The notes beneath the pieces are model-generated. The model ran no database searches. It was not told the origin of the DNA and saw nothing but the letters and a program-made list of their open reading frames with translations. 64,000 nucleotides of DNA from FEB-22 sp003105195 (lineage in GTDB: Bacteria; Pseudomonadota; Alphaproteobacteria; Rhizobiales; Xanthobacteraceae), in the NCBI GenBank assembly GCA_027493405.1, contig JAOSKV010000001.1:124001-188000 (forward strand), in the 5' to 3' direction. A program made the translations under genes and the position numbers. Within the stretch, counting starts at the first letter, position 1; each line of letters begins with the position of its first letter. Below, in pieces: positions 1-9,378 of the stretch.

Positions 1-2
1 AG

Positions 3-2627
3 GACCCGGTCCCGCGGTTCTTCTCCTTCTTCCTCGCCTTCATGGGTTCCATGAACGGCCTGGTGCTCTCCGGCAATCTCATCCAGCTGGTGTTCTTCTG
101 GGAGCTGACCAGCCTCTTCTCCTTCCTGCTGATCGGGTACCGCCATCAGACCGCGGCCGCCCGCGACGGGGCTCGCATGGCGCTGACGGTCACGGCGGCC
201 GGGGGCCTGTGCCTGCTCGCATCTGCGCTCGTGATCGGCCATATCGTCGGCAGTTTCGATCTCGACGCGGTGCTGGCCGCCGGCGACCGGATCCGTTCCC
301 ACCCGCTCTACGTTCCGGCCCTCGTGCTGCTGCTGCTCGGATGCTTCACCAAGAGCGCGCAGTTCCCGTTCCATTTCTGGCTGCCGCACGCGATGGCGGC
401 GCCCACGCCGATCTCGGCCTATCTCCACTCGGCAACGCTGGTGAAGGGTGGCGTGTTTCTCCTGGCGCGACTCTGGCCCGTTCTGGCCGAGACCGAGCTC
501 TGGTTCTGGACGGTCGGGACCGCCGGTCTCGTGACCCTGCTGTTCGGCGCCTATGTCGCGATCTTCCAGAACGATCTGAAGGGACTGCTCGCCTATTCGA
601 CGATCAGCCATCTCGGGCTGATCACCCTGCTGCTCGGCCTCAACAGCCGCCTCGGCTTGGTCGCTGCGATCTTCCACATCGTGAATCACGCGACCTTCAA
701 GGCGTCGCTGTTCATGGCCGCGGGCATCATCGACCACGAGACCGGCACGCGCGACATCCGCCGTCTCTCGGGCCTGCAGCGCTCCATGCCATTCACGGCA
801 CGCCTCGCGATGGTGGCGGCCGCTGCCATGGCGGGTGTCCCGCTGCTCAATGGGTTCATCTCCAAGGAGATGTTCTTCGCCGCCGCGCTGTCCGCCCACG
901 GACCATACCCGGCCGCCTTCGACCTGCTGCCGGCCGCGGCCGTCCTGGCGAGCGCCTTCAGCGTCGCCTATTCGCTGCGCTTCATTCATGGCGCCTTCTT
1001 CGGCCCCGACCCGGTGGACCTGCCGCGCGCGCCGCAGGAGCCGCCGGCCTGGATGAGGTTCCCGGTCGAGATCCTCGTGCTCGCCTGCATCTTCGTCGGG
1101 GTGCTGCCGTCCGCGACCGTGGGACCGTTCCTCGACAGCGCGGCGCGCTCGGTGCTCGGCAGCGGCACGCCCGAGTACAGCCTCGCGGTCTGGCACGGGT
1201 TCAACATGCCCCTCGTGATGAGCCTGATCGCGCTCGGCGTCGGCGTCATCCTCTATGTCGGACTGCAGCCGCATCTGCTGAAAGGCGCGGGCACGACGCC
1301 GCTCCTCGCCCGGCTGGAAGGCCAGCGGCTGTTCGAGCGCGCCCTGGTGTTCCTGTCGTGGCGGCTGGCGCGCTCTCTCGAGCGGCTCGTGGGAACGCGG
1401 CGGCTGCAGCCGCAGCTGCGCCTGCTGCTGCTCGTCGCGCTCCTGGCCGCCACCGCAGCCTCGCTCGCGCGCGGCATCGGGCCCGGCAATCTGCTGCCGC
1501 ATCGTGTCGATCCGGTGTTCGCCCTGGTCTGGGCCGCGGGGCCCCCCCCCCCCCCGGGGGGCGGGGGGGGGCGCCCCCCCCCCCCCTCGGCCGCCCTCAT
1601 CCTTCTGGGCGGCGCCGGGCTCGTCGTCTGCGTGACCTATGTGTGGTTCTCGGCGCCGGATGTTGCATTGACGCAGATTCTGGTCGAGATCGTCACGACG
1701 GTGCTGTTGCTGCTCGGGCTGCGGTGGCTGCCCAAGCGCTTCGAGGACGCCGGCGGGCCCGGCTCGGAACCCGTGCCCTTGGCGCGTCGCCTCACCGACC
1801 TCGGCATCGCGGCCGCCGCCGGCGCCGGCATGGCGGTCCTGGCGTTCGACGTCATGACCCGCGCGCCCCCAGAGCTGCTTGCCGAGCATTTTCTGGCGCG
1901 CGCCTACCGCGAGGGCGGCGGCACAAATGTGGTCAATGTCATCCTCGTGGACTTTCGCGGGTTCGACACCCTCGGCGAGATCGCGGTCCTCGCCGCGGTG
2001 GCGCTCGTGAGCTACGCCCTGCTGCGGCGCTTCCGTCCGGCCGCCGAGAGCGTGGCGGTGCCGGAGCAGCAGCGCGAGCAGAGCGCTTATGAGGCGGCAC
2101 GGCCGGATCGCAGCGAAGGCGACACGGTCGCGGACTGGCTCATGGTGCCGGCCGTGATCACCCGCCTGCTCTTCCCGGTGATCGGCCTTGTCGCCCTGTT
2201 CCTGCTGCTGCGCGGCCACGATCTGCCGGGCGGCGGATTCGTGGCCGGGCTCACCGCCGCGATCGCGCTCATCCTGCAATACGTGATCGGGGGCGCGCGC
2301 TGGATCGAGGACCGCCTGGTCGTGCAGCCGCGACGCTGGATGGGGGCGGGGCTTCTGCTCGCCGTCCTGACCGGATTGGCCGCCTGGATCTTCGGTCGGC
2401 CGTTCCTGACCTCCAGCTTCGGCTATGTGACGCTGCCCGTCGTCGGGACCGTTCCGGCTGCCAGCGCCCTCGTCTTCGATCTCGGGGTGTTCGCCCTGGT
2501 GGTCGGGGCGACGGCCTTGATCCTGATTGCGCTCGCCCACCAGTCCCTGCGCGGGCATCGTTCCGTGCCCGCCGAACCGGCGCCCGCGCCGGAGCGGCCG
2601 GGGCCCGACATCGCGGGAGCCGCCTAA
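3..2627 (+). CDS. mrpA: Mrp/Mnh Na+/H+ antiporter subunit A fused to subunit B (5' partial)
   Basis: This is the largest subunit of the multisubunit monovalent cation/proton antiporter in the inner membrane. The reading frame is open from base 3, so the true start lies before the window; 874 residues are visible. The front shows the NuoL/MrpA proton-channel family, with the signature FPFHFWLPHAMAAPTPISAY near residue 120. The last 150 or so residues, from DWLMVPAVITRLLFPVIGL onwards, are an MnhB/MrpB domain, so A and B are fused as in group 2 Mrp systems. Around base 1538-1587 a run of C and G replaces about 15 residues of a transmembrane helix with Pro/Gly. The frame is kept, but this is probably a sequence artefact. 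The stop overlaps the start of mrpC. Confidence 0.95.
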   Translation, partial: DPVPRFFSFFLAFMGSMNGLVLSGNLIQLVFFWELTSLFSFLLIGYRHQTAAARDGARMALTVTAAGGLCLLASALVIGHIVGSFDLDAVLAAGDRIRSHPLYVPALVLLLLGCFTKSAQFPFHFWLPHAMAAPTPISAYLHSATLVKGGVFLLARLWPVLAETELWFWTVGTAGLVTLLFGAYVAIFQNDLKGLLAYSTISHLGLITLLLGLNSRLGLVAAIFHIVNHATFKASLFMAAGIIDHETGTRDIRRLSGLQRSMPFTARLAMVAAAAMAGVPLLNGFISKEMFFAAALSAHGPYPAAFDLLPAAAVLASAFSVAYSLRFIHGAFFGPDPVDLPRAPQEPPAWMRFPVEILVLACIFVGVLPSATVGPFLDSAARSVLGSGTPEYSLAVWHGFNMPLVMSLIALGVGVILYVGLQPHLLKGAGTTPLLARLEGQRLFERALVFLSWRLARSLERLVGTRRLQPQLRLLLLVALLAATAASLARGIGPGNLLPHRVDPVFALVWAAGPPPPPGGGGGRPPPPSAALILLGGAGLVVCVTYVWFSAPDVALTQILVEIVTTVLLLLGLRWLPKRFEDAGGPGSEPVPLARRLTDLGIAAAAGAGMAVLAFDVMTRAPPELLAEHFLARAYREGGGTNVVNVILVDFRGFDTLGEIAVLAAVALVSYALLRRFRPAAESVAVPEQQREQSAYEAARPDRSEGDTVADWLMVPAVITRLLFPVIGLVALFLLLRGHDLPGGGFVAGLTAAIALILQYVIGGARWIEDRLVVQPRRWMGAGLLLAVLTGLAAWIFGRPFLTSSFGYVTLPVVGTVPAASALVFDLGVFALVVGATALILIALAHQSLRGHRSVPAEPAPAPERPGPDIAGAA
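1538..1587. other. Poly-C/poly-G low-complexity tract inside mrpA
   Basis: About 50 bases are almost only C and G in long single-base runs. They encode a Pro/Gly/Arg stretch where MrpA proteins have an ordinary hydrophobic helix. The flanking protein is normal on both sides. The same kind of tract recurs at 35888-35904 and 54402-54682, which points to low-quality sequence or gap filling rather than biology. Confidence 0.8.
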
Positions 2628-2971
2628 TGGAGGCCATCCTCGCGCTCGCGATCGGCGTGCTGACCGGCTCGGGCGTCTGGCTGCTGCTGCGTCCGCGCAC
2701 CTTCCAGGTCATCCTCGGCCTCTCGCTGCTGACCTACGCGGTCAACCTGTTCATCTTCTCCACCGGCGGCCTGCGCTCGGGCGCCGCGCCGATCCTGGAG
2801 CCTGGCACGGCGGGCACTCTCGCGAGCCATGCCGACCCGTTGCCGCAGGCCCTGGTGCTCACCGCCATCGTCATCAGCTTCGCGACCACCGCGCTGTTCC
2901 TGATCCTCCTGATCGCGGCGCGTGGCCTGACCGGCACCGATCACGTGGACGGCCGGGAGCGTGAACGGTGA
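2627..2971 (+). CDS. mrpC: Mrp antiporter subunit C
   Basis: A 114-residue membrane protein of the NuoK/MnhC family with three predicted transmembrane helices. It forms part of the membrane arm of the Mrp antiporter. The stretch LGLSLLTYAVNLFIFSTGG and the C-terminal DPLPQALVLTAIVISFATTA are hallmarks of MrpC. The ATG shares one base with the mrpA stop, and the stop overlaps the GTG of mrpD, so translation is probably coupled along the operon. Confidence 0.95.
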   Translation: MEAILALAIGVLTGSGVWLLLRPRTFQVILGLSLLTYAVNLFIFSTGGLRSGAAPILEPGTAGTLASHADPLPQALVLTAIVISFATTALFLILLIAARGLTGTDHVDGRERER

Positions 2972-4576
2972 GCGGCTGGAACGACCATCTCACGATCCTG
3001 CCGATCGTGCTGCCCTTGCTGGTCGGCACCACCATGATCCTCATCGGCGAGTTCCGTCATTCCGTGAAAGCCGCCCTCGGCGTCGCCTCGACGCTCGCAC
3101 TGCTGGGGCTGGCGATCGTTCTGCTGCGCACGACGCATGGCGACGGGGAGGCCGTCGTGCAGGTCTACCGGCTCGGCAGTTGGCCGGCGCTGTTCGGTAT
3201 CGTGCTGGTGCTGGACCGGCTCTCCGCCCTCATGCTGCTGGTGACCGCGGTGCTCGGTCTCGCGGCGCTGCTGTTCTCGCTCGCGCGTTGGCATCGCGTC
3301 GGGGGTGCACTTCCATCCCATCTTCCAGTTCCAGCTGATGGGCCTCAACGGCGCGTTCCTCACCGGCGATCTCTTCAACCTGTTCGTCTTCTTCGAGGTG
3401 ATGCTGGCGGCGTCCTACGGCCTCCTGTTGCACGGCTCGCAGACCGTGCGGGTGAGGGCCGGCCTGCATTATCTGGTGATCAATCTCACGGCCTCGCTGA
3501 TGTTCCTGGTCGGCGTGAGCATGATCTACGGCGTCGTCGGCACCCTGAACATGGCCGAGGTGGCGGCGCGGATCTCCGCCGTGGCCGCCGAGGACCGCGC
3601 CCTGATGGAGGTCGGTGCGGCCATTCTCGGCATCGCCTTCCTGATCAAGGGCGCAATTTGGCCTATGGGCTTCTGGCTCCCGCCCGCCTATGCGGCTGCG
3701 AGTGCGCCATCGGCGGCATTGATGTCGCTCCTGAGCAAGGTCGGCATCTATGCGGTCCTGCGGCTCTGGCTCTTGTTGTTTGGCGAGGGGGCGGGCGAGT
3801 CGGCCGGGTTCGGGTCGGCCTGGCTGCTGGCCGGCGGCCTTCTGACCATCGCTTTCGGCTCGATCGTCATCCTGGCGACGCAAAGTCTGGCGCGGCTCGC
3901 AGGCGCGAGCGTGCTGGTGTCGTCCGGCACCCTGCTCGCCGCCTTCGCGACCGGCCATGTCGCGGTCACCTCGGGCGCGCTGTTCTACCTGGTCAGCTCG
4001 GTGCTGGCGATCGCCGCCTTCTTCCTGCTGGTCGAGCTGGTCGAGCGCGGCCGCCAGGCCGGTGCCGACCTGCTCGCGGTGACGCGCGAGGCCTATGGCG
4101 AGGGCGAGGAGGAGGACGCGGAGGAAGAGGTCGGCGTCGCGATTCCCGCGACCATGGCGATTCTCGGGGGGAGCTTCGTCTTCTGCGCGCTGCTGCTCGC
4201 CGGGATGCCGCCGCTGTCCGGCTTCCTGGCGAAGTTCGCGATGCTCGCGCCGCTGTTCGGGCCTGAGCTGTCGGCTGGCGCCTGGACGATGCTGGTGGCC
4301 CTGCTGCTGTCCGGACTCGCAACGGTGGTCGCCATGATGCGCGCCGGCATCGACGTCTTCTGGGCGTCGCCGGCCGAGACGGTGCCGCATGTGCGAGTGA
4401 TCGAGATCGGTCCCGTGCTGCTGCTGCTGGCGCTCTGCGCCGCCCTCACGGTGCGTCCGGCTCCCGTCATGAGCTTCATGGACGCGACCGCGCGCTCGCT
4501 GCATGCCCCGCATGCCTACCTGCGCGCCGTGCTGCCGCGGCCGCCCGCGGGCGCGCCCGGAGGCCCCTCCCGATGA
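2968..4576 (+). CDS. mrpD: Mrp antiporter subunit D, frameshifted
   Basis: This is a proton-pumping antiporter subunit of the NuoM/MrpD family. It starts at a GTG that overlaps the mrpC stop (GTGA). Residues 1-111 are in one frame. After the G run at 3301-3305 the MrpD sequence continues in the next frame (VHFHPIFQFQLMGLNGAFL) to the stop at 4576. One extra G explains the break: four Gs would restore the normal family sequence. Both halves are well conserved and the rest of the operon is intact, so a sequencing error is more likely than a dead gene. The stop overlaps the ATG of mrpE. Confidence 0.9.
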
Positions 4577-5061
4577 GGCGCTGGCTCCGCTATCCGCTGC
4601 TTGCTGCGGCCCTGCTCCTCGGCTGGCTGCTGCTCAACGAGAGCCTCGCGCCGGGCACGCTTCTCCTCGGCGCCGTGCTCGCGGTGGGGCTCGCCTGGAG
4701 CGCGGCAGCGCTCGAGTTGCCGTCGCTGCGGCTGCGCCGACCGGCCGCGGCCGTCAGGCTCGCTTTGGTGGTTCTCGTGGAGATCATCCGCTCCAACAAT
4801 GCGGTCGCCCGCATCATTCTCGGCGCCCGCGCGCGCGACCGGAGCTCCGGCTTCGTGCGCATCCCCCTCGATCTGCGCGATCCCTATGGGCTCGCCGCGC
4901 TCGCTTGCATCATCACGGCGACGCCGGGCACCGTCTGGGTGGAGTATGATTCCCGCGACCACACCATGCTTCTCCACGTGCTCGACCTGGTCGACGAGGA
5001 GCAATGGGTCAGGATCGTCAAGGAACGCTATGAGCGGCAGTTGATGGAGATCCTCGAATGA
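4573..5061 (+). CDS. mrpE: Mrp antiporter subunit E
   Basis: A 162-residue MnhE/MrpE family membrane protein. It has two N-terminal hydrophobic helices and a cytoplasmic C-terminal domain containing LACIITATPGTVWVEYD, the family signature. MrpE supports assembly of the antiporter complex. The start overlaps the mrpD stop (ATGA), and the stop overlaps the mrpF ATG in the same way. Confidence 0.95.
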   Translation: MRRWLRYPLLAAALLLGWLLLNESLAPGTLLLGAVLAVGLAWSAAALELPSLRLRRPAAAVRLALVVLVEIIRSNNAVARIILGARARDRSSGFVRIPLDLRDPYGLAALACIITATPGTVWVEYDSRDHTMLLHVLDLVDEEQWVRIVKERYERQLMEILE

Positions 5062-5342
5062 CCCCGGGTGAGCTGCTCAATGGGGCCGTCTTCGCATCTC
5101 AGATCCTTCTCGGCCTCGCCATGGCGTGTGCCGCCTACCGCATGCTGAGCGGACCCCAGGCGCAGGATCGCGTCCTCGGCCTCGACACGCTCTACGTCAA
5201 TGCCATGATCCTGCTGCTCGTCTTCGGCATTCGCACCGGCAGCACGCTCTATTTCGAGGCCGCGCTCGTCATCGCCCTGCTGGGCTTCGTCGCCACCGCG
5301 GCCCTGGCCAAGTTCCTGATGCGCGGCGAGGTGATCGAATGA
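5058..5342 (+). CDS. mrpF: Mrp antiporter subunit F
   Basis: A 94-residue MrpF/PhaF family protein with three hydrophobic helices. The family pattern around AYRMLSGPQAQDRVLGLDTL, with the conserved Asp of the second helix, is present. It is a small subunit of the Mrp complex. It overlaps mrpE upstream and mrpG downstream by four bases each. Confidence 0.95.
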   Translation: MTPGELLNGAVFASQILLGLAMACAAYRMLSGPQAQDRVLGLDTLYVNAMILLLVFGIRTGSTLYFEAALVIALLGFVATAALAKFLMRGEVIE

Positions 5343-5698
5343 CCCATGCCGCGGACCTGCCGGGCTGGGCCGCCGTCCTCACGGCGCTGCTCTTGCTCCT
5401 CGGCTCCGGCCTCGCCCTGATCGGCTCGGCCGGCCTGCTGCGCCTGGGCAGCTTCTACGATCGCATGCACGCGCCCACCCTTGCCGCGACGCTCGGCATC
5501 GGCTGTGTGCTGATCGCCTCGATGTTGTTCTTCTCGATCGTGCAGACCCGCTGGGTCGTGCACGAGCTGCTGATCACGGTGTTCGTGGTGCTGACCACGC
5601 CCGTCACCTTCATGCTGCTCGCGCGGGCCGCCCTGTACCGGGACCGCCGTGCCGGATGCGACGAGGTTCCTCCGCCGACCATGCCAACCGGGGCTTGA
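5339..5698 (+). CDS. mrpG: Mrp antiporter subunit G
   Basis: A 119-residue MrpG/PhaG family membrane protein, the last gene of the antiporter operon. Its signature is GSAGLLRLGSFYDRMHAPT, followed by two hydrophobic helices. The ATG at 5339 overlaps the mrpF stop (ATGA); longer in-frame extensions upstream are only mrpF read in another frame. It converges on purN, whose stop lies 24 bases away on the other strand. Confidence 0.93.
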   Translation: MTHAADLPGWAAVLTALLLLLGSGLALIGSAGLLRLGSFYDRMHAPTLAATLGIGCVLIASMLFFSIVQTRWVVHELLITVFVVLTTPVTFMLLARAALYRDRRAGCDEVPPPTMPTGA

Positions 5699-5722
5699 GC
5701 GCACGCGCGCCTTCCGAGGCGC

Positions 5723-6375
5723 TCACTGCGGCACGATCAGGGTCGCGTCGGGCGCCGCGGCATCGGCGATCACGCAGCGCCCCTCGACCAGCCGCACGCG
5801 GCCCTCCGCGAACAGCTTCAACGCCAGCGGATAGATCCGGTGCTCGGCCGCGAGCACCCGCTCGGCCAGCGAGGCGGGCGTGTCGTCCTCGCGCACCGCG
5901 ACCGCGGCCTGGGCGATGATCGGTCCCGAATCCATCTCCGGGACCACCACGTGCACGGTCGCGCCGTGGATCTTCACGCCGGCCGCGAGCGCCCGCGCAT
6001 GGGTGTCGGTCCCCTTGAAGGCGGGCAGCAGGGCCGGGTGGATGTTGAGGATGCGCGCCTCCCATCGTCGCACGAACCAGGGCGTGAGCAGGCGCATGAA
6101 GCCCGCGAGGCAGACGAGGTCCACGCGATGCGCCGCGAGAGGGCGGCGTCGAGCGCCCGCTCGAAGCTCTCGCGGTCCTTGCCGTGGCGCGCGTGGTCGA
6201 CCGTCTCGGTGGCGATTCCGGCGGCGCGCGCGCTCGCGAGCCCGGCGGCGTCGGGCCGGTTGGAGGCGACCAGCACGATCTCGGCCGGATAGTCCGGTGC
6301 GCGCGCGGCCTCGACCAGCGCCGTCATGTTCGAGCCGCGGCCCGAGATCAGGATCGCGACGCGCTTGCGGCTCAT
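5723..6375 (-). CDS. purN: Phosphoribosylglycinamide formyltransferase, frameshifted
   Basis: PurN transfers a formyl group from 10-formyl-THF to GAR in purine synthesis. The N-terminal part (RVAILISGRGSNMTALVEAA) and the C-terminal part (LAGFMRLLTPWFV, NIHPALLPAFKGTDTHARAL, HVVVPEMDSGPII) are both typical, including the catalytic Asn-His pair in NIHPALLP. They lie in different frames, with one base missing near 6133-6142. The ATG at 6375 overlaps the purM stop, as is usual for purMN operons. The enzyme is needed for purine prototrophy, so a base-calling deletion is the likeliest cause. Confidence 0.92.
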
Positions 6376-7451
6376 GGCGCGAGATCGAGCGCGCCGTCAT
6401 AGGCGACGCGGGGCGCGCCCGCCGCCGCCGCCTCGAGCCGGCCGAGCCGCGCCACGGTCTCGCCGTTGGCGGCGAGCACGGCCGCGACCGCGTCGGCCTT
6501 GTCTTCCGCCGTCACCACGACCATGCCGATGCCGCAGTTGAAGGTGCGCAGCATCTCGGCCTCGACGATCTCGCCCGCCCGCGCGAGCCACCGGAACACC
6601 GGCGGCACCGGCACCCGGGAAAGATCGATCCGCGCGCGGAGCCCCTCCGGCAGCACGCGCGGGATGTTGTCCGGAAAGCCGCCGCCCGTGATGTGGGCGA
6701 GCGCCTTGACGGCGCCGGTCTCGCGGATGGCGGCGAGGCACGCCGCCACATAGATCCGCGTCGGCGCCAGCAGCGCGGCGCCGAGGCTCGCATCGGGCCG
6801 GAACGGCGCCGGCGCCTCCCAGCCGAGACCCGCGCGCGCGACCACCCTGCGCACCAGCGAATAGCCGTTGGAATGCACGCCCGAGGCGGCGAGGCCGAGG
6901 ATCACGTCGCCGGCCGCGATGTCGCGCCGCGGCAGGAGTCCGTCGCGCTCCGCCGCGCCGACCGCGAAGCCCGCGAGGTCGTAGTCGGCCTCGGCGTAGA
7001 GGCCCGGCATCTCGGCGGTCTCGCCGCCGATCAGGGCGCAGCGCGCCTGCCGGCAGCCTTCCGCGATTCCCGACACCACGCGCGCCCCGGTCTCCGGATC
7101 GAGCCGACCGCAGGCGAAATAGTCGAGGAAGAACAGGGGCTCGGCCCCCTGCACCACGAGGTCGTTGACCGACATGGCGACGAGGTCGATGCCGATCGTG
7201 TCGTGGCGACCGGTCTCGATCGCGATCTTGAGCTTGGTGCCGACGCCGTCGGTGGCCGCGACCAGCACCGGGTCGCGGAATCCGGCGCGCTTGAGGTCGA
7301 ACAGCCCGCCGAAACCGCCGATCTCGGCGTCCGCGCCCGGGCGCGCGGTCGCCCGCACCAGCGGCTTGATCAGCTCCACCATGCGGTTGCCGGCGTCGAT
7401 ATCGACGCCCGCCTGCGCATAGGTGAGGCCGCTGCGGCCGCTCTCGCTCAT
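6372..7451 (-). CDS. purM: Phosphoribosylformylglycinamidine cyclo-ligase (AIR synthetase)
   Basis: A 359-residue PurM that closes the imidazole ring of AIR using ATP. Recognisable family blocks are LTYAQAGVDIDAGNRMV at the N terminus, LVAATDGVGTKLKIA, GIDLVAMSVNDLVVQGAEPL, and HITGGGFPDNIPRVLP near residue 260. It is of normal length. It forms a two-gene operon with purN through an ATGA overlap. The 233-base region to the divergent phosphatidyltransferase should hold both promoters. Confidence 0.97.
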   Translation of the reverse strand: MSESGRSGLTYAQAGVDIDAGNRMVELIKPLVRATARPGADAEIGGFGGLFDLKRAGFRDPVLVAATDGVGTKLKIAIETGRHDTIGIDLVAMSVNDLVVQGAEPLFFLDYFACGRLDPETGARVVSGIAEGCRQARCALIGGETAEMPGLYAEADYDLAGFAVGAAERDGLLPRRDIAAGDVILGLAASGVHSNGYSLVRRVVARAGLGWEAPAPFRPDASLGAALLAPTRIYVAACLAAIRETGAVKALAHITGGGFPDNIPRVLPEGLRARIDLSRVPVPPVFRWLARAGEIVEAEMLRTFNCGIGMVVVTAEDKADAVAAVLAANGETVARLGRLEAAAAGAPRVAYDGALDLAP

Positions 7452-7684
7452 CGTGGCTCCCGTTCCCGGCGCCTCCTACGTGGGAATCGCAGCCCTGGCA
7501 ATGCCGCGACCCGTCTTGGCAAGGGTCCCGCGCCGGTCTATCTGCCAGCTGGCGCGGGGCCCGGGGGATACGGGTTCGCCGACAGGACCCGGCGCCAAGC
7601 AAGAGGCCTGCGGCCGGCTCCGATCCGGATCAGCGTCCTTTCGATCCGATCGGGCAGGGCTGCGGGCGTTATCCGGGGCCACTC

Positions 7685-8230
7685 TTGAGTATTCCGAACC
7701 TCATCACCCTCGCCCGCATCCTGTCCGTGCCGATCCTGGTCTGGACGATTGCGGCGGGGCATTTCTTCCTGGCATTCGCCTTGTTCCTCGCGGCCGGCGT
7801 GAGCGACGCCGTCGACGGCTTCCTCGCCAAGCGCTTCGGCATGCAGAGCGAGCTCGGCGCCTATCTGGACCCGCTCGCCGACAAGGTGCTGATCGTGTCG
7901 ATCTACGTCGCCCTCGGCATCGCGGGCCACGTGCCGCGCTGGCTGGTGATCCTGGTGGTGTCCCGCGATCTCATGATCGTCGGCGCCTTCATGCTGTCCT
8001 GGCTGGTGGGCCGGCCGATCGCGGCGCGGCCGCATCCGGTCTCCAAGGCCAATACGGCCGCGCAGATCCTGCTCGCCGGCCTGGTGCTGGCCTCTCTCGG
8101 CTTCGGCTTCGATGCCGGGGTCGGGCTTCCGCTCACCATGGCGGCGGTCGCGGTTTTGACGTTACTCTCGGTCGGCTTCTATGTTCGCGACTGGGTGCGC
8201 CACATGGGCTCCGCCGAAACGCGGGCCTGA
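7685..8230 (+). CDS. CDP-alcohol phosphatidyltransferase (PgsA or cardiolipin synthase type)
   Basis: A 181-residue integral membrane enzyme of phospholipid synthesis. It moves a phosphatidyl group from CDP-diacylglycerol to an alcohol, probably glycerol-3-phosphate or phosphatidylglycerol. The family motif DG-x2-A-(K)R-x8-G-x3-D-x3-D is visible as DGFLAKRFG followed by ELGAYLDPLADK around residues 42-65. It starts with TTG; the opening SIPNLITLARILSVP is typical of the family and supports this start. The exact alcohol acceptor cannot be read from the sequence. It is followed after 40 bases by a PerM permease gene. Confidence 0.85.
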   Translation: MSIPNLITLARILSVPILVWTIAAGHFFLAFALFLAAGVSDAVDGFLAKRFGMQSELGAYLDPLADKVLIVSIYVALGIAGHVPRWLVILVVSRDLMIVGAFMLSWLVGRPIAARPHPVSKANTAAQILLAGLVLASLGFGFDAGVGLPLTMAAVAVLTLLSVGFYVRDWVRHMGSAETRA

Positions 8231-8270
8231 CGCGCCGGCGCGACCAAGACGGGCGGACAGGCTCCAGCGG

Positions 8271-9374
8271 ATGACGCTGACCCGGCAGATGACCTTCTGG
8301 CTCCTGACCTTCATCGGGGTCATCGCGTGCCTGTGGATCCTGCGCGAGATCCTGCTGCCCTTCGTCGCCGGCATGGCGCTCGCCTATCTGCTCGACCCGA
8401 CGACCAGCAGGCTCGAGCGCCTCGGGGTCGAGCGCTTCATCGCCGCGCTGGTGATGATCGGGCTCGTGGTCCTCGCCTTCATCTTCCTGGTGCTGCTGAT
8501 CGCGCCGATCCTGGGGACGCAGCTCTGGCAGTTCATCGACAACATGCCGGGCTATGCCTCGCGCCTGCAGGCGCTGATCACCGACCCGAACCGGGAATGG
8601 CTGCGCAAGATCGTCGGCGAGGGCATCACCGAGACCCAGGTGGGCGACCTCGTGCGCCAGGGCGCGGGCTGGCTCGCGACCTTCCTGCGATCGCTGTGGT
8701 CGGGCGGGCAGGCGCTGATCTCGATCTTCTCGCTGTTCGTGGTGACGCCGATCGTCGCCTACTACCTGCTCTCCGACTGGAGCCGCATGATCGACGTGGT
8801 CGACGGCTGGGTGCCGCTGCACCAGCGCGAGACGGTGCGCGCGCTCGGCCGCGAGGTCAACGCGGCGATCGCCGGCTTCGTGCGCGGCCAGACCGCGGTC
8901 TGCCTGATCCTGGGTTCCTTCTACGCGGTCTCGCTGACGCTCGCGGGGCTCAATTTCGGCCTCCTGATCGGCCTCGTCTCCGGCCTCATCACCTTCATTC
9001 CCTATGTCGGCTCGATGACCGGCCTGGTGCTGGCGGGCGGCGTGGCGATCGCCCAGTTCTTCCCCGAATGGGTGCCGATCGCGACGGTGCTGGCGATCTT
9101 CTTCGTCGGACAGTTCGTCGAGGGCTATGTGCTGCAGCCGAAGCTCGTCGGCGAGAGCGTCGGCCTGCATCCGGTGTGGTTGATCTTCGCCCTGTTCGCC
9201 TTCGGCTACCTGTTCGGCTTCGTCGGCCTGCTGCTCGCGGTTCCGCTCGCCGCCGCGATCGGCGTGCTGCTGCGCTTCGGCCTGCGCCGCTACCTCGCGA
9301 GCCCCTTCTACACGGGCGAGACCGTGTCGCCGGCGAAGCCCGTGCCGCTGGAGCCGGGCAACCGGCCGCGCTGA
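8271..9374 (+). CDS. AI-2E/PerM family transmembrane permease
   Basis: A 367-residue protein with about eight transmembrane helices. The family is PF01594, a group of efflux permeases with various or unknown substrates. The C-terminal blocks FIPYVGSMTGLVLAGGVAI and GQFVEGYVLQPKLVGESVGL are diagnostic. The ATG at 8271 was chosen because the protein family starts with a hydrophobic helix here, while an upstream extension overlaps the previous gene. The gene order PerM-HdaA-ppk is common in rhizobia, so a shared operon is likely. Confidence 0.9.
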   Translation: MTLTRQMTFWLLTFIGVIACLWILREILLPFVAGMALAYLLDPTTSRLERLGVERFIAALVMIGLVVLAFIFLVLLIAPILGTQLWQFIDNMPGYASRLQALITDPNREWLRKIVGEGITETQVGDLVRQGAGWLATFLRSLWSGGQALISIFSLFVVTPIVAYYLLSDWSRMIDVVDGWVPLHQRETVRALGREVNAAIAGFVRGQTAVCLILGSFYAVSLTLAGLNFGLLIGLVSGLITFIPYVGSMTGLVLAGGVAIAQFFPEWVPIATVLAIFFVGQFVEGYVLQPKLVGESVGLHPVWLIFALFAFGYLFGFVGLLLAVPLAAAIGVLLRFGLRRYLASPFYTGETVSPAKPVPLEPGNRPR

Positions 9375-9378
9375 CGCC

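Noticed and set aside
3301..3305. Programmed frameshift in mrpD
   Set aside because: No slippery site with a downstream structure was seen, and many other genes in the window have the same kind of single-base error.
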